Below, piece by piece: positions 33,919-42,278 of a stretch of 64,000 nt of DNA. The stretch covers positions 60,520-124,519 of the forward strand of contig NZ_AUBE01000021.1 in NCBI RefSeq assembly GCF_000429085.1. Direction: 5' to 3'. The position numbers and the translations under genes were made by a program. Position 1 is the first letter of the stretch, and every line of letters starts with the position of its first letter. This stretch comes from Streptomyces flavidovirens DSM 40150 (GTDB taxonomy: Bacteria > Actinomycetota > Actinomycetes > Streptomycetales > Streptomycetaceae). The notes beneath the pieces are model-generated. The model ran no database searches. It saw nothing but the letters and a program-made list of their open reading frames with translations, and was not told the DNA's origin.

Positions 33919-34440
33919 ATGAAAGCCGAGCCCGCCTGTCCCGAGCCTCCGAGCGCCGCGAGCGGCGGCCCGGTGAGCCACGCCATCTCCCGGGCGGCCC
34001 GGCTCCACCGCATCGCGGCGGGCAGACTCCTGCGCGACCTCGGCCTCTATCCCGGCCAGGAATTCGTGATGATGCACCTGTGGGACGCGGGCCCGGTGCG
34101 CCAGTCGGAGCTGATCAAGGCGGTGGGGCTCGACCCGTCGACGGTGACGAAGATGCTCCAGCGCCTGGAGCAGGCGGGCCACGTACGCCGCTGCCCCGAC
34201 CCGGCCGACCGGCGGGCCGCGCTCGTCGAGGCGACCGGTGCCAGTTGCGGCCTGAAGACGCAGGTGGAGCAGGCGTGGCGGCAACTGGAGGAAACCACGC
34301 TGGCCGGTCTCGACGAGCACGAGCGCGAGGAACTGCTGAGGCTGCTGGGCCGCGTGGAGGGCAACCTCTGCCCGCAGGCCCGCGAGGAGCACGAGGAGGC
34401 GGCGGACGCGGCGGACGCGGCATGCGTCGCCGAGGTTTAG
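33919..34440 (+). CDS. MarR-family transcriptional regulator
   Basis: Protein of 173 residues with the winged helix-turn-helix of MarR: the recognition helix region AVGLDPSTVTKMLQRLEQAGHV and the wing RRCPDPADRRAALVEAT. A helical dimerisation region follows (LDEHEREELLRLLGRVEGNL). One Cys in the core (ASCGLKT) and two near the ends could sense electrophiles, which is speculative. ATG 33919 with AAGGAG upstream. It most likely represses itself and the divergent ene-reductase gene through the inverted-repeat operator. Confidence 0.92.
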   Translation: MKAEPACPEPPSAASGGPVSHAISRAARLHRIAAGRLLRDLGLYPGQEFVMMHLWDAGPVRQSELIKAVGLDPSTVTKMLQRLEQAGHVRRCPDPADRRAALVEATGASCGLKTQVEQAWRQLEETTLAGLDEHEREELLRLLGRVEGNLCPQAREEHEEAADAADAACVAEV

Positions 34441-34463
34441 GCACCCGGCCATTGCGCCCGTCA

Positions 34464-34502
34464 CCGCCGGTCGGGCTTGTCCTGTTGGAGCCCGACCGGC
34501 GG
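34464..34502. terminator. Bidirectional terminator between convergent MarR and aminotransferase genes
   Basis: A 14-bp perfect stem, CCGCCGGTCGGGCT (34464-34477) with its complement at 34489-34502, around an 11-base loop. Confidence 0.75.
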
Positions 34503-34514
34503 CGACAGCGTCGC

Positions 34515-35573
34515 TCAGCCCGCGAGCACGTCCAGCACCCGGTCCACATCGGCGCCGGTGTTGTACAGGTGGAACGACGCCCGCAGGTTGCCCGCGCGGA
34601 CCGAGACGACGATGTCCGCCGAGGTCAGCGCGTCGAGCCGGTGCGCGAGGCCCGGCGTCGAGACGACGACAGAGTCGGCGGGCACCGGAGTGTGGCCGAG
34701 GGATGCGAGCCCTTCGCGGTAGCGCGCGGCGAGCGCGAGGTTGTGGTCCCGCACGTTCTCGACGCCGATCTCCTCCAGGAGCGCGAGGGACTGCTCGGCG
34801 CCGACGTACGACAGGAACGGCGGCGGCTCGTCGAACCGGCGCGCCCCGCGCGCGAGTTCGCGGACGGGACCATACGTGCTGCCCCAGATGTCCTCACCCG
34901 CGAGCCACCCCGCGTGGATCGGCGTGAGGGACTCCTGCGCCTCTTCCGTGACGGTGAGGAACGACGTGCCGCGCGGCGCCATCAGGTACTTGTAGCCCCC
35001 GGTGACGGTGTAGTCGAAGCTCCCGGCGTCGAACGGCAACCAGCCCGCCGCCTGGGTCGCGTCGACGAGCGTACGGGCGCCGTGGGCGGCGGCAGCGGCC
35101 CGTACCGCCGACAGGTCGGCCGCCCGCCCGTCGGCGGACTGCACCGCCGAGCAGGCCACCAGCGCGGTCTCGGGGCGCACGGAGTCGGCCAGCTCCTCCA
35201 GCGGCACGTACCGCATCTTGAGGTCCCCGCGGACCGCGAAGGGGTTGATCACCGAGGCGAAGTCCCCCTCGGCGCACAGGACTTCGGCTCCGGCAGGCAG
35301 CGAGGCCGCGATCAGGCCGACATGGACGGACACCGCGGTGCCCACGGCGACCCGGTCCTCGGGGACGCCGGCGATCCGTGCGAAGGAGGCGCGGGCGGCG
35401 GACACGGGGGCGAAGGCGTCGCCGGCGTCCTGGCCCGTGGCGCTCTGCTCGGCCGCGGCCTTGACGGCCGCGACGGTGCGACGGGGCGGCAAGCCGACGG
35501 TGGACGTGTTGAGGTACGTCGTCTCCGGCGCGAACTCCGCGGCCACTGCGTCAGTGAGAGTAAGGGGCTTCAT
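34515..35573 (-). CDS. Class V PLP-dependent aminotransferase / cysteine desulfurase-like enzyme
   Basis: Protein of 352 residues, fold type I PLP enzyme of the class V type. It shows TTYLNTSTVGLPP at the N-terminus, LVDATQAAGWLPFDA with the cofactor Asp, and the Schiff-base lysine Lys195 in TGGYKYLMAPRG. The related cysteine desulfurases need a catalytic Cys loop near the C-terminus; here SVRAGNLRASFHLYN has none. A transaminase, lyase or epimerase role is therefore more likely. It has its own 69-bp upstream gap after the GlxA-type gene on the same strand. Confidence 0.83.
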   Translation of the reverse strand: MKPLTLTDAVAAEFAPETTYLNTSTVGLPPRRTVAAVKAAAEQSATGQDAGDAFAPVSAARASFARIAGVPEDRVAVGTAVSVHVGLIAASLPAGAEVLCAEGDFASVINPFAVRGDLKMRYVPLEELADSVRPETALVACSAVQSADGRAADLSAVRAAAAAHGARTLVDATQAAGWLPFDAGSFDYTVTGGYKYLMAPRGTSFLTVTEEAQESLTPIHAGWLAGEDIWGSTYGPVRELARGARRFDEPPPFLSYVGAEQSLALLEEIGVENVRDHNLALAARYREGLASLGHTPVPADSVVVSTPGLAHRLDALTSADIVVSVRAGNLRASFHLYNTGADVDRVLDVLAG

Positions 35574-35642
35574 GCCCCTACTCTGCTATGCCGCCAACTC
35601 CCCGTCCATTGTGTTCTTTTGCCGAATGTCTCCAAGGCATGC

Positions 35643-36614
35643 TTATGAAGCGGCGGTCGTGGTGAGGCGGCTGAAGGCCGACCGGTAGGCGCTGGGAGTC
35701 AGGCCGACCTTGCGCAGCAGGTGCTGGCGCAGCGAGTCGGCCGTACCGAGTCCGCTGGAACGGGCCACCCGGTCCATGGGAAGCGTGGTGGTTTCGAGCA
35801 GTTCACGGGCGCGCTCGACGCGCTGGTGCAGCAGCCACTGGAGGGGGCTGATCCCGGTCTCGGCGTGGAAGCGGCGCGAGAGGGTGCGTACGGAGACTCC
35901 CGCGTGGCGGGCGAGGTCGGTGAGCGTGAGCGGCTCGTCGAGGTGCCGCATCGCCCACGCGCGCGTGCAGGCGAAGGAGGCGCCGCGTTCGGGCGGCAGC
36001 GGGGTGTCGGTGAACTGGGTCTGACCACCGGGGCGTACGGGCGCGACGAGGGCGAGGCGGGCCACCGCATTGGCGACGGCGGCGCCGTAGTCGGTGCGGA
36101 TGATGTGCAGGCACAGGTCGATGCCGGCGGCGTAGCCGGACGAGGTCATGAACGGGCCGTCCTGGACGTAGAGGACTTCGTCCTGAAGGTCGACGGCCGG
36201 GTAACGGTCACCGAGTTCGCGGGTGTACGTCCAGTACGTCGTCGCGGCCCTGCCGTCGAGCAGCCCCGCCTCGGCGAGGACGAACGCCCCCGTGCAGATG
36301 GAGGCGATGCGCTTGCCGTCGGCGGCGGCGCGGCGCACGGCGGCCAGGATCCGCGGATCGGGCTCCTCCAGCGATCCGGTGCCGGCGACGATGACGATGT
36401 CGGCGTCGTCGACGGCGTCGAGTCCGCGCGGTACGTACAGGTCGAGGCCGCCGGTGGTGGTGACGGGGCCGGGGTCCGGGGTGCAGGCGGTCACCTCGTA
36501 ACCGGGAACGCCGTCGACCTCCGCCTTCGGGAAGAGCATCTCGGGGATGGCCACGTTGAACATCGAGACGACGGGCGGGGCGACGATCACGGCGACGCGT
36601 TGCACCGGCTTCAT
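35643..36614 (-). CDS. GlxA-family transcriptional regulator (DJ-1/PfpI domain plus AraC HTH)
   Basis: Protein of 323 residues. The N-terminal DJ-1/PfpI-like domain (about residues 1-170) has the elbow Cys in ASICTGAFVLAEAGLLDGR. The C-terminal AraC/XylS domain has two helix-turn-helices (LTLTDLARHAGVSVRTLSRRF and MDRVARSSGLGTADSLRQHLL). Such regulators usually activate neighbouring catabolic or transport genes in response to small molecules. GGAGGA lies six bases before the ATG. It is divergent from an MFS exporter gene with a 70-bp shared promoter region, making that exporter the likeliest target. Confidence 0.9.
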   Translation of the reverse strand: MKPVQRVAVIVAPPVVSMFNVAIPEMLFPKAEVDGVPGYEVTACTPDPGPVTTTGGLDLYVPRGLDAVDDADIVIVAGTGSLEEPDPRILAAVRRAAADGKRIASICTGAFVLAEAGLLDGRAATTYWTYTRELGDRYPAVDLQDEVLYVQDGPFMTSSGYAAGIDLCLHIIRTDYGAAVANAVARLALVAPVRPGGQTQFTDTPLPPERGASFACTRAWAMRHLDEPLTLTDLARHAGVSVRTLSRRFHAETGISPLQWLLHQRVERARELLETTTLPMDRVARSSGLGTADSLRQHLLRKVGLTPSAYRSAFSRLTTTAAS

Positions 36615-36684
36615 GGCCAGATCCTCCGGAGGTATGGCATTCGGGCCACTACTCTAGCGCCGCCCCGGCCGACAGGCTTGGCGC

Positions 36685-38115
36685 ATGGATACGAACAACC
36701 GCGCCCGGACACCGCGGGTGGAAGGCCAGTTGGCCCTCGCCCCGCGCCCCGCCCCTTCTTCCGCCCCTTCTTCCTCCCCTTCCTCCGCCTCCTCCCCCGC
36801 GCTCGTCCTCACCGCGTCGCTGCTCGGCTTCGCGCTGATCACGCTGGACACGTCGGTGGTGAACGTGGCGCTCCCCTCCATCGGCGCGGAGCTGGGCGGC
36901 GGCATGTCCGGTCTCCAGTGGGTCGTGGACGCCTACACCCTGGCTTTCGCGGCGCTGCTGCTGTCCACCGGCGCGTTCTCGGACCGGGTGGGCGCGGCCA
37001 GGGCGTACACGATCGGCATCGCGGTGTTCACCGCCGCCTCGGTTGCGTGCGGGCTCGCCCCGAACCTGGGGCTCCTGACCGGGGCGCGGATGGTGCAGGG
37101 TGTCGCGGCCGCCGTGATCCTGCCGACGACGCTCGCTCTCGTACGGCAGGCGTACGCCGATCCCGCGCAGCGCTCGCGGGCGGTGTCACTGTGGGCGGTG
37201 GGCGGCACCGTGGCGGCGGCGCTGGGTCCGGTCGCGGGCGGGGCGCTGACCACGGCCTGGGACTGGCGCGGCATCTTCTTCATCAATCTGCCGCTGGGGC
37301 TGGTGGCCCTGGCACTGGCGACCCGGTTGCCGCGCTCGGTGCGGCGGCCCGCGCCGCTGGATCTGCCGGGGCAGCTGACCGCCGTGCTGGCGCTGGCGGC
37401 GCTGGCCTTCGCGGTGATCGAGGGCGGGACGGCCGGGCTGGTGGCGCTGGGGGTCGCGGTGGTGGCGGGAGCGGTCTTCCTGGCCGTCGAGGTGCGGCAG
37501 CCGCATCCGGTGGTGCCGCTGGGGCTGCTGCGTAACCCGGTCGTCGCGGTGGCGGTGGCCGCCGGGTCGGCGTGCAGCGTGGCCTTCTACGGGATGATCT
37601 TTGTCTTCAGCCTGTACTTCCAGCAGGTCCACCACCTGTCGGCGCTGAGCGCAGGACTGACGTTCCTGCCCCTGACCGGGCTGATCCCCGTGGTGAACAT
37701 GGCCTCGGGGAGGCTGGCGAACCGTTACGGTCCGCGCCGCCCGATGCTCATCGGCCAGAGCGTCGCCGTCGCGGGCCTGCTCCTCCTCCTGCTGGTCGGT
37801 CCGGGCACTCCCCTGCCGGTGATGGCCGTGCTGCTGATCCCGATGGGGCTCGGCATCGGCCTGGCCCTGCCGCCGCTGACCGCAGCCATGATGGAAGCGG
37901 TACCGGCCGAGCGGGCGGGCCTCGCGGCCGGCGTGCTCAACGCCGCGCGTCAGGTCGCGGGCGGGCTCGGTGTCGCGGGGTTCGGCGCGCTGGTGGTGGG
38001 GGACTTCGCGGGCGGCCTGCGTACGTCGCTGCTGATCAGCGCGGGGCTGCTGGCGGCGACGGCGCTGGCGACGCTCACCCGGCTCGCCCCACTGCGGCCT
38101 GCCGCCCGGTATTGA
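36685..38115 (+). CDS. MFS drug/proton antiporter, DHA2 (14-helix) type
   Basis: Membrane protein of 476 residues with the number of hydrophobic segments expected for 14 helices. Motif A is GAFSDRVGAARAYTIG after helix II, and motif C-like GGTVAAALGPVAGG with LDTSVVNVALPSI in helix I (motif D1). These are typical of EmrB/QacA multidrug exporters. A Ser/Pro-rich cytosolic N-terminus of about 35 residues precedes helix I. It is divergent from a GlxA-type regulator gene. The substrate is unknown. Confidence 0.9.
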   Translation: MDTNNRARTPRVEGQLALAPRPAPSSAPSSSPSSASSPALVLTASLLGFALITLDTSVVNVALPSIGAELGGGMSGLQWVVDAYTLAFAALLLSTGAFSDRVGAARAYTIGIAVFTAASVACGLAPNLGLLTGARMVQGVAAAVILPTTLALVRQAYADPAQRSRAVSLWAVGGTVAAALGPVAGGALTTAWDWRGIFFINLPLGLVALALATRLPRSVRRPAPLDLPGQLTAVLALAALAFAVIEGGTAGLVALGVAVVAGAVFLAVEVRQPHPVVPLGLLRNPVVAVAVAAGSACSVAFYGMIFVFSLYFQQVHHLSALSAGLTFLPLTGLIPVVNMASGRLANRYGPRRPMLIGQSVAVAGLLLLLLVGPGTPLPVMAVLLIPMGLGIGLALPPLTAAMMEAVPAERAGLAAGVLNAARQVAGGLGVAGFGALVVGDFAGGLRTSLLISAGLLAATALATLTRLAPLRPAARY

Positions 38116-38118
38116 CGG

Positions 38119-38215
38119 ACGCCGGGGGGTTGGGGTTTGCCCCCTGGGCACTTCGGCCCCTCCGGCGTTTGAAGGAGCGGGGTCCGGGGCAGCGCCCCGG
38201 ACCCCGCTCCTTCAA
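38119..38215. repeat. Composite hairpin repeat, probable bidirectional terminator
   Basis: Two hairpins in a row. The outer one pairs ACGCCGG (38119-38125) with CCGGCGT (38162-38168). The second is a perfect 22-bp stem (38169-38190 with 38194-38215, core AGCGGGGTCCGGGGC) around loop AGC. This sequence type, with CCCCTCCGGCGTTTGA next to a GGGGTCCGGGGC hairpin, recurs between genes in many Streptomyces chromosomes as I recall. It sits between convergent genes and should end transcription from both. Confidence 0.8.
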
Positions 38216-38226
38216 CAACCCCCGCC

Positions 38227-39756
38227 CTACTCCTGCCGGTTGTCCACCCGGCGCGGCAGCCCCTGCGGGTTGTCGTCCCGGAGCTCCGGCGGCAGCAGGG
38301 CCTGCGGCGTCGACTGGTACGTGACCGGGCGCAGCCACCGCTCGACGGCCGTCGTCCCCACCGACGTGGACGTCGAAGTCGTCGCCGGGTACGGGCCGCC
38401 GTGGTGCTGGGCGGGGGCGACCGCCACCCCCGTCGGCCACCCGTTGACCAGCACGCGCCCCGCGAGCGGCGTGAGTTCGGCCAGCAGCTCGGACCCGGTG
38501 CCTCCGTCCCCCTCCAGCTCCTGCGTGGAGAGGTGGAGGGTCGCGGTGAGGTTCCCCGGCAGCCGGGAGAGCACCGCGCCGATCTCCGCCGCGTCCTCGT
38601 AGCGCGCGACCACCGTGACCGGCCCGAAGCACTCCTCCAGGAGCAGGTCGTGCGCCCCTTCAGTGGCCAGCAGCCGCGCCGGTACGGTCAGGAAGCCCGC
38701 GCTCACGGTGTGCTCGCCGCCCGCGCCCGGGGTCACCGGGGCTTCGGTGTCCGGCAGCGCGGCCCGTTCCCGTACACCGGCGACGAACGCGTCCCGCATC
38801 CGGTGGTCCAGCATGACGCCCGGGTCGGTGTCGCTGACGGCCGCCGTGAGGGACTTCAGCAGGCGGTCGCCGTCCGCGCCGGCCGGGGCCAGGACGAAGC
38901 CGGGCTTCGTGCAGAACTGCCCCGCGCCCAGCGTCATGGAGCCCGCGAGCCCGGCCCCGATCTGCTCGGCCCGCTCCTGTGCCGCCGCCTCCGTGACCAC
39001 GACCGGGTTGAGGGAGCCGAGTTCGCCGTGGAAGGGGATGGGGGCGGGCCGGGCCGCCGCGGCGTCGAAGAGCGCACGGCCGCCGCGTACGGAACCGGTG
39101 AAGCCCGCGGCCGCGACCAGCGGGTGCCGTACCAGCTCGATGCCCGCGTCGAAACCGTGGACCACGCTCACCACGTCTTCCGGCAGGCCCACTTGGGCCG
39201 CCGCCCTGCGCAGTACGGACGCACAGAGCTCCGATGTCGCCGGGTGGTCGGGGTGCGCCTTGACGACGACCGGGCAGCCGGCGGCTAGCGCGCTGGCCGT
39301 GTCACCGCCGGGCACCGAGAAGGCGAGCGGGAAGTTGCTGGCGGCGTAGACGGCGACGACGCCCAGCGGGACCTTGTAGCGGCGCAGGTCGGGCCAGGGC
39401 GGGGTTTTCGTACCGTCCTCGTGGTCGATCCTGATGTCCAGGAAGGCGCCCTCGTCGACGGCGTCCGCGAACGCCCTGAGCTGAGCCGTGGTGCGCGCGA
39501 GTTCGCCGGTCAGCCGCGTCGGGCCGAGCGCGGTCTCCGCGTCGGCCGCCTCGACGATGTGCTGCGCCGCCTCGTCGAGGAGCCCGGCGGCGGTACGGAG
39601 CAGGGCGGCCCGCACCGTACGGTCGGCGAGCGCGGAGCGAACGGCGTGCGCCGCCCGTACCGCGCGGTCGACCTCCTCCGCGGTGGCCTCCACCGCGACC
39701 TGCTCGCGCGGCTTCCCCGTTCGGGGGTCGACACTCCAGACTGGTACTGCCTCCAC
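38227..39756 (-). CDS. NADP-type aldehyde dehydrogenase (2-oxoglutarate semialdehyde dehydrogenase-like)
   Basis: Protein of 509 residues of the ALDH superfamily in the subgroup used for 2,5-dioxopentanoate oxidation. NFPLAFSVPGGDTASALAAGCPVVVKAHP binds the coenzyme, GFTGSVRGGRALFDAAA is the Rossmann loop, and the catalytic Cys is in GAGQFCTKPGFVL. ELGSLNPVVV carries the general-base Glu. 2,5-Dioxopentanoate is the product of the KdgD-type enzyme encoded at 56.2 kb, so this may be the last step of uronate oxidation; the link is inference. GTG start with GGAAGGA upstream. Divergent from the IclR gene. Confidence 0.88.
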   Translation of the reverse strand: MEAVPVWSVDPRTGKPREQVAVEATAEEVDRAVRAAHAVRSALADRTVRAALLRTAAGLLDEAAQHIVEAADAETALGPTRLTGELARTTAQLRAFADAVDEGAFLDIRIDHEDGTKTPPWPDLRRYKVPLGVVAVYAASNFPLAFSVPGGDTASALAAGCPVVVKAHPDHPATSELCASVLRRAAAQVGLPEDVVSVVHGFDAGIELVRHPLVAAAGFTGSVRGGRALFDAAAARPAPIPFHGELGSLNPVVVTEAAAQERAEQIGAGLAGSMTLGAGQFCTKPGFVLAPAGADGDRLLKSLTAAVSDTDPGVMLDHRMRDAFVAGVRERAALPDTEAPVTPGAGGEHTVSAGFLTVPARLLATEGAHDLLLEECFGPVTVVARYEDAAEIGAVLSRLPGNLTATLHLSTQELEGDGGTGSELLAELTPLAGRVLVNGWPTGVAVAPAQHHGGPYPATTSTSTSVGTTAVERWLRPVTYQSTPQALLPPELRDDNPQGLPRRVDNRQE

Positions 39757-39772
39757 CGTGGCGTCCTTCCGG

Positions 39773-39792
39773 CTGTTCGATATTCTGAACAG
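39773..39792. promoter_or_regulatory. Candidate IclR operator
   Basis: CTGTTC (39773-39778) and GAACAG (39787-39792) form an inverted repeat around GATATTCT. A second ATATTC/GAATAT pair overlaps it to about 39811. It lies in the AT-rich gap between the divergent aldehyde dehydrogenase and IclR genes. Confidence 0.5.
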
Positions 39793-39873
39793 AGTTCCTG
39801 ATACTGAATATGCTGGGACTCTATTAACGGACGTTCTGAGCGGTCAAGAGTGACCAAGAAGGGGCGAGACTCA

Positions 39874-40644
39874 ATGTCAACTGCCGATACGGGCGGTGCG
39901 CAGGTCAAATCGGCGGTGCGGACGGTGGAGTTGCTCGAATTCTTCGCCGGCCGCCCCGGCATGCACTCCCTCGCCGCGGTCCAGGAGGCCGTCGGATATC
40001 CGAAGTCCAGTCTCTACATGCTGCTGCGCACGCTCGTCGAGCTCGGCTGGGTGGAGACGGACGCGACGGGCACGCGGTACGGCATCGGCGTACGGGCCCT
40101 CCTCGTCGGTACGTCGTACATCGACGGCGACGAGGTCGTGGCCTCGGCTCGGCCCACCCTCGACCGGCTCTCCGACGACACGACGGAGACGATCCACCTG
40201 GCCCGCCTCGACGGTACGAACGTCGTGTACCTCGCGACCCGCCAGTCCCAGCACTATCTGCGTCCCTTCACCCGCGTCGGCCGCCGGCTGCCCGCGCACT
40301 CGACGTCCCTCGGCAAGGCGCTGCTCGCGACGCACACCGACGAGCAGGTGCGCAAGCTCCTGCCGGAGACCCTGCCGGCGCTGACCGAGCACACCATCAC
40401 CGACCGCGAGAAGCTCATCGAGGAACTGCACGTCGTCCGCGAGCAGGGCTACGCCGTGGACCGCGAGGAGAACACACTGGGCCTGCGCTGCTTCGGTGTC
40501 GCGATCCCCTACCGGACCCCCGCCCGTGACGCCATCAGCTGCTCGGTGCCGGTCGCCCGGCTCACTCCGGCGCACGAACAGATGGTCAAGGACGCCCTGT
40601 TCGACGCGCGGGACCGGCTGACGCTCGCCACCCGGCGGCTCTGA
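39874..40644 (+). CDS. IclR-family transcriptional regulator
   Basis: Protein of 256 residues from the ATG at 39874, which has GGGG nine bases upstream; an in-frame GTG at 39850 would add eight residues. The N-terminal winged helix (SLAAVQEAVGYPKSSLYMLLRTLVELGWVE) and C-terminal effector domain (RRLPAHSTSLGKALLA, YAVDREENTLGLRCFGVAI) match IclR. Effectors in this family are often sugar acids or aromatic acids, consistent with control of the divergent aldehyde dehydrogenase. Confidence 0.92.
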   Translation: MSTADTGGAQVKSAVRTVELLEFFAGRPGMHSLAAVQEAVGYPKSSLYMLLRTLVELGWVETDATGTRYGIGVRALLVGTSYIDGDEVVASARPTLDRLSDDTTETIHLARLDGTNVVYLATRQSQHYLRPFTRVGRRLPAHSTSLGKALLATHTDEQVRKLLPETLPALTEHTITDREKLIEELHVVREQGYAVDREENTLGLRCFGVAIPYRTPARDAISCSVPVARLTPAHEQMVKDALFDARDRLTLATRRL

Positions 40645-40645
40645 C

Positions 40646-41119
40646 ATGGCCCTCGACGTGACGCTGCGCGAGGTCCGGCCGGACGACCTCGACCTGTTCT
40701 TCACCCACTTCCAGGACCCCGAGGCGAAGCGCATGGCGGCCTTCGGGCCGGCCGGTCCGGTGGACCGGGCCAGGTTCGACGCGCACTGGAAGCGCAACAT
40801 CGCCGAGTACGTCGTACGGACCGTGCTCGCCGACGGCGAGGCCGTGGGCAGCGTCTGTGTGTACGGAGAGCCGGGCGACCTCCAGGTGACGTACTGGATC
40901 GGCCGCGCCCACTGGGGCCGGGGCGTGGCCACCGCCGCTCTGCGCGCGCTGCTCGAACTCGTCGCGGAGCGGCCGCTGTCCGCCCGCGCCGCCGCGGACA
41001 ACACCGGGTCGCTCAGGGTGCTGGAGAAGTGCGGGTTCACTGTGACGGGGCGCGAGCGGGGGTTCGCGCACGCTCGCGGGGCGGAGATCGACGAGCTGGT
41101 CCTCACCCTCACCGGCTGA
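40646..41119 (+). CDS. GNAT-family N-acetyltransferase
   Basis: Protein of 157 residues of the RimJ/RimL-like GNAT group. TYWIGRAHWGRGVATAALRALL binds acetyl-CoA and NTGSLRVLEKCGFTVTGRER is the C-terminal motif B. The acceptor is unknown. The ATG starts one base after the IclR stop, so the two are co-transcribed and probably translationally coupled, though a functional link is not evident. Confidence 0.88.
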   Translation: MALDVTLREVRPDDLDLFFTHFQDPEAKRMAAFGPAGPVDRARFDAHWKRNIAEYVVRTVLADGEAVGSVCVYGEPGDLQVTYWIGRAHWGRGVATAALRALLELVAERPLSARAAADNTGSLRVLEKCGFTVTGRERGFAHARGAEIDELVLTLTG

Positions 41120-41198
41120 GGGCTCTCCCCCGGACGGGGGAGACGGTTCACCTCTGCGTGGGAGGTGCGGCGGCCCTCCGTCCGGGAGTGTGGGTGCC

Positions 41199-42278
41199 AT
41201 GGCAGAGACCACGCTCGCTTCCACGTCCCCGGGCCTTCACCCGGCCCCCGTCGGCCGGCTGCGCGCCGTACTGCGCGCCGCCGCCGTCATCTCCTGCGTC
41301 CCGTACGTCGCGCTCAAGATCGCCTGGATCGCCGGCAGCCGCGTCGGCATCCCCGACGGCAGCGTGCTCCTCGACCACCCCGGCGTGATGGCCGTCGCCA
41401 ACAGCGCCACGGTCCTGATGGACGCGGCCGTCGTCGTACTGGCCCTGCTGCTCACGCAGGACTGGGGCCGGCGCGTCCCCGCGTGGCTGCTCGCGCTGCC
41501 CATGTGGGTGGCGACGGGGCTGCTGACCCCGATCGTGGCCGGGTTTCCGCTCCAGGTGCTGGCGAAGGTGTTCACCGGTGGGCGGAGTGCACCGGCGGGC
41601 AGTGAACGGTTCCTCGCCGAATGGGTCTTCGGCGTCGTCTACACCGGTTTCATCGTCCAGGGCCTCGCGCTGGGCGCTCTCTTCGCGCTGTACGCGCGCG
41701 ATCGCTGGGGCCACCTGTGGCGGGGCGCGGTGGGGGAACTGCCCGGCTCCGCCGTCGGGCCCCGGCTGAGGGCGGCCGGCGTGGCCGCGTCCGTGCTCGC
41801 GGCGCTCTGCGCCGTGCCGCATGTGATGTGGGCCGCCGGTTCGACGACGGGGCTGAGCCAGGGCTGGGCCGACGGGCGCGCGGCGGACTTCCGTCTCCTC
41901 GAAGGGACGTATGTCGTGTTCGCGGCCCTCACCGTGACCGGTGTCCTGACGCTCGCGCTGCGGCGCGGTCGTGGGGTGACTCTGCGGACGGCGCTGGCGC
42001 TTGCCTGGGTGGGCTCGGCGGCGCTCGGCTGCTGGGGCGGCTGGCTGCTCGTCGCCTCGGCGATGCCCGCAGCCGACGGCGCGGGCCGGGCGACCACGCT
42101 GATGCTGCTGACCTACTGTGTGCAGTTGACCGCCGGTCTCGTCGCCCTGGCCGCGGGCGCCGGCTTCCTGCGGCGGCTCGGGCAGGGCGGTCAGGCAGCG
42201 GGCGGTCAGGCGGGCGGACGGGCGGAGAGCCGGGCAAACGGCCGGGCACGGCAACAGATACGGGGACGCGCGGCGTGA
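41199..42278 (+). CDS. Hypothetical multi-pass membrane protein of a two-component operon
   Basis: About 359 residues with eight or nine hydrophobic segments and a basic, Gln/Gly-rich tail (GGQAGGRAESRANGRARQQ). No family motif that I recognise. The stop overlaps the histidine-kinase start (GTGA), so it is the first gene of a three-gene operon and may be the sensing or effector partner of the kinase. ATG 41199 has GGGAG about ten bases upstream; GTG 41190 is possible. Confidence 0.8.
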   Translation: MAETTLASTSPGLHPAPVGRLRAVLRAAAVISCVPYVALKIAWIAGSRVGIPDGSVLLDHPGVMAVANSATVLMDAAVVVLALLLTQDWGRRVPAWLLALPMWVATGLLTPIVAGFPLQVLAKVFTGGRSAPAGSERFLAEWVFGVVYTGFIVQGLALGALFALYARDRWGHLWRGAVGELPGSAVGPRLRAAGVAASVLAALCAVPHVMWAAGSTTGLSQGWADGRAADFRLLEGTYVVFAALTVTGVLTLALRRGRGVTLRTALALAWVGSAALGCWGGWLLVASAMPAADGAGRATTLMLLTYCVQLTAGLVALAAGAGFLRRLGQGGQAAGGQAGGRAESRANGRARQQIRGRAA

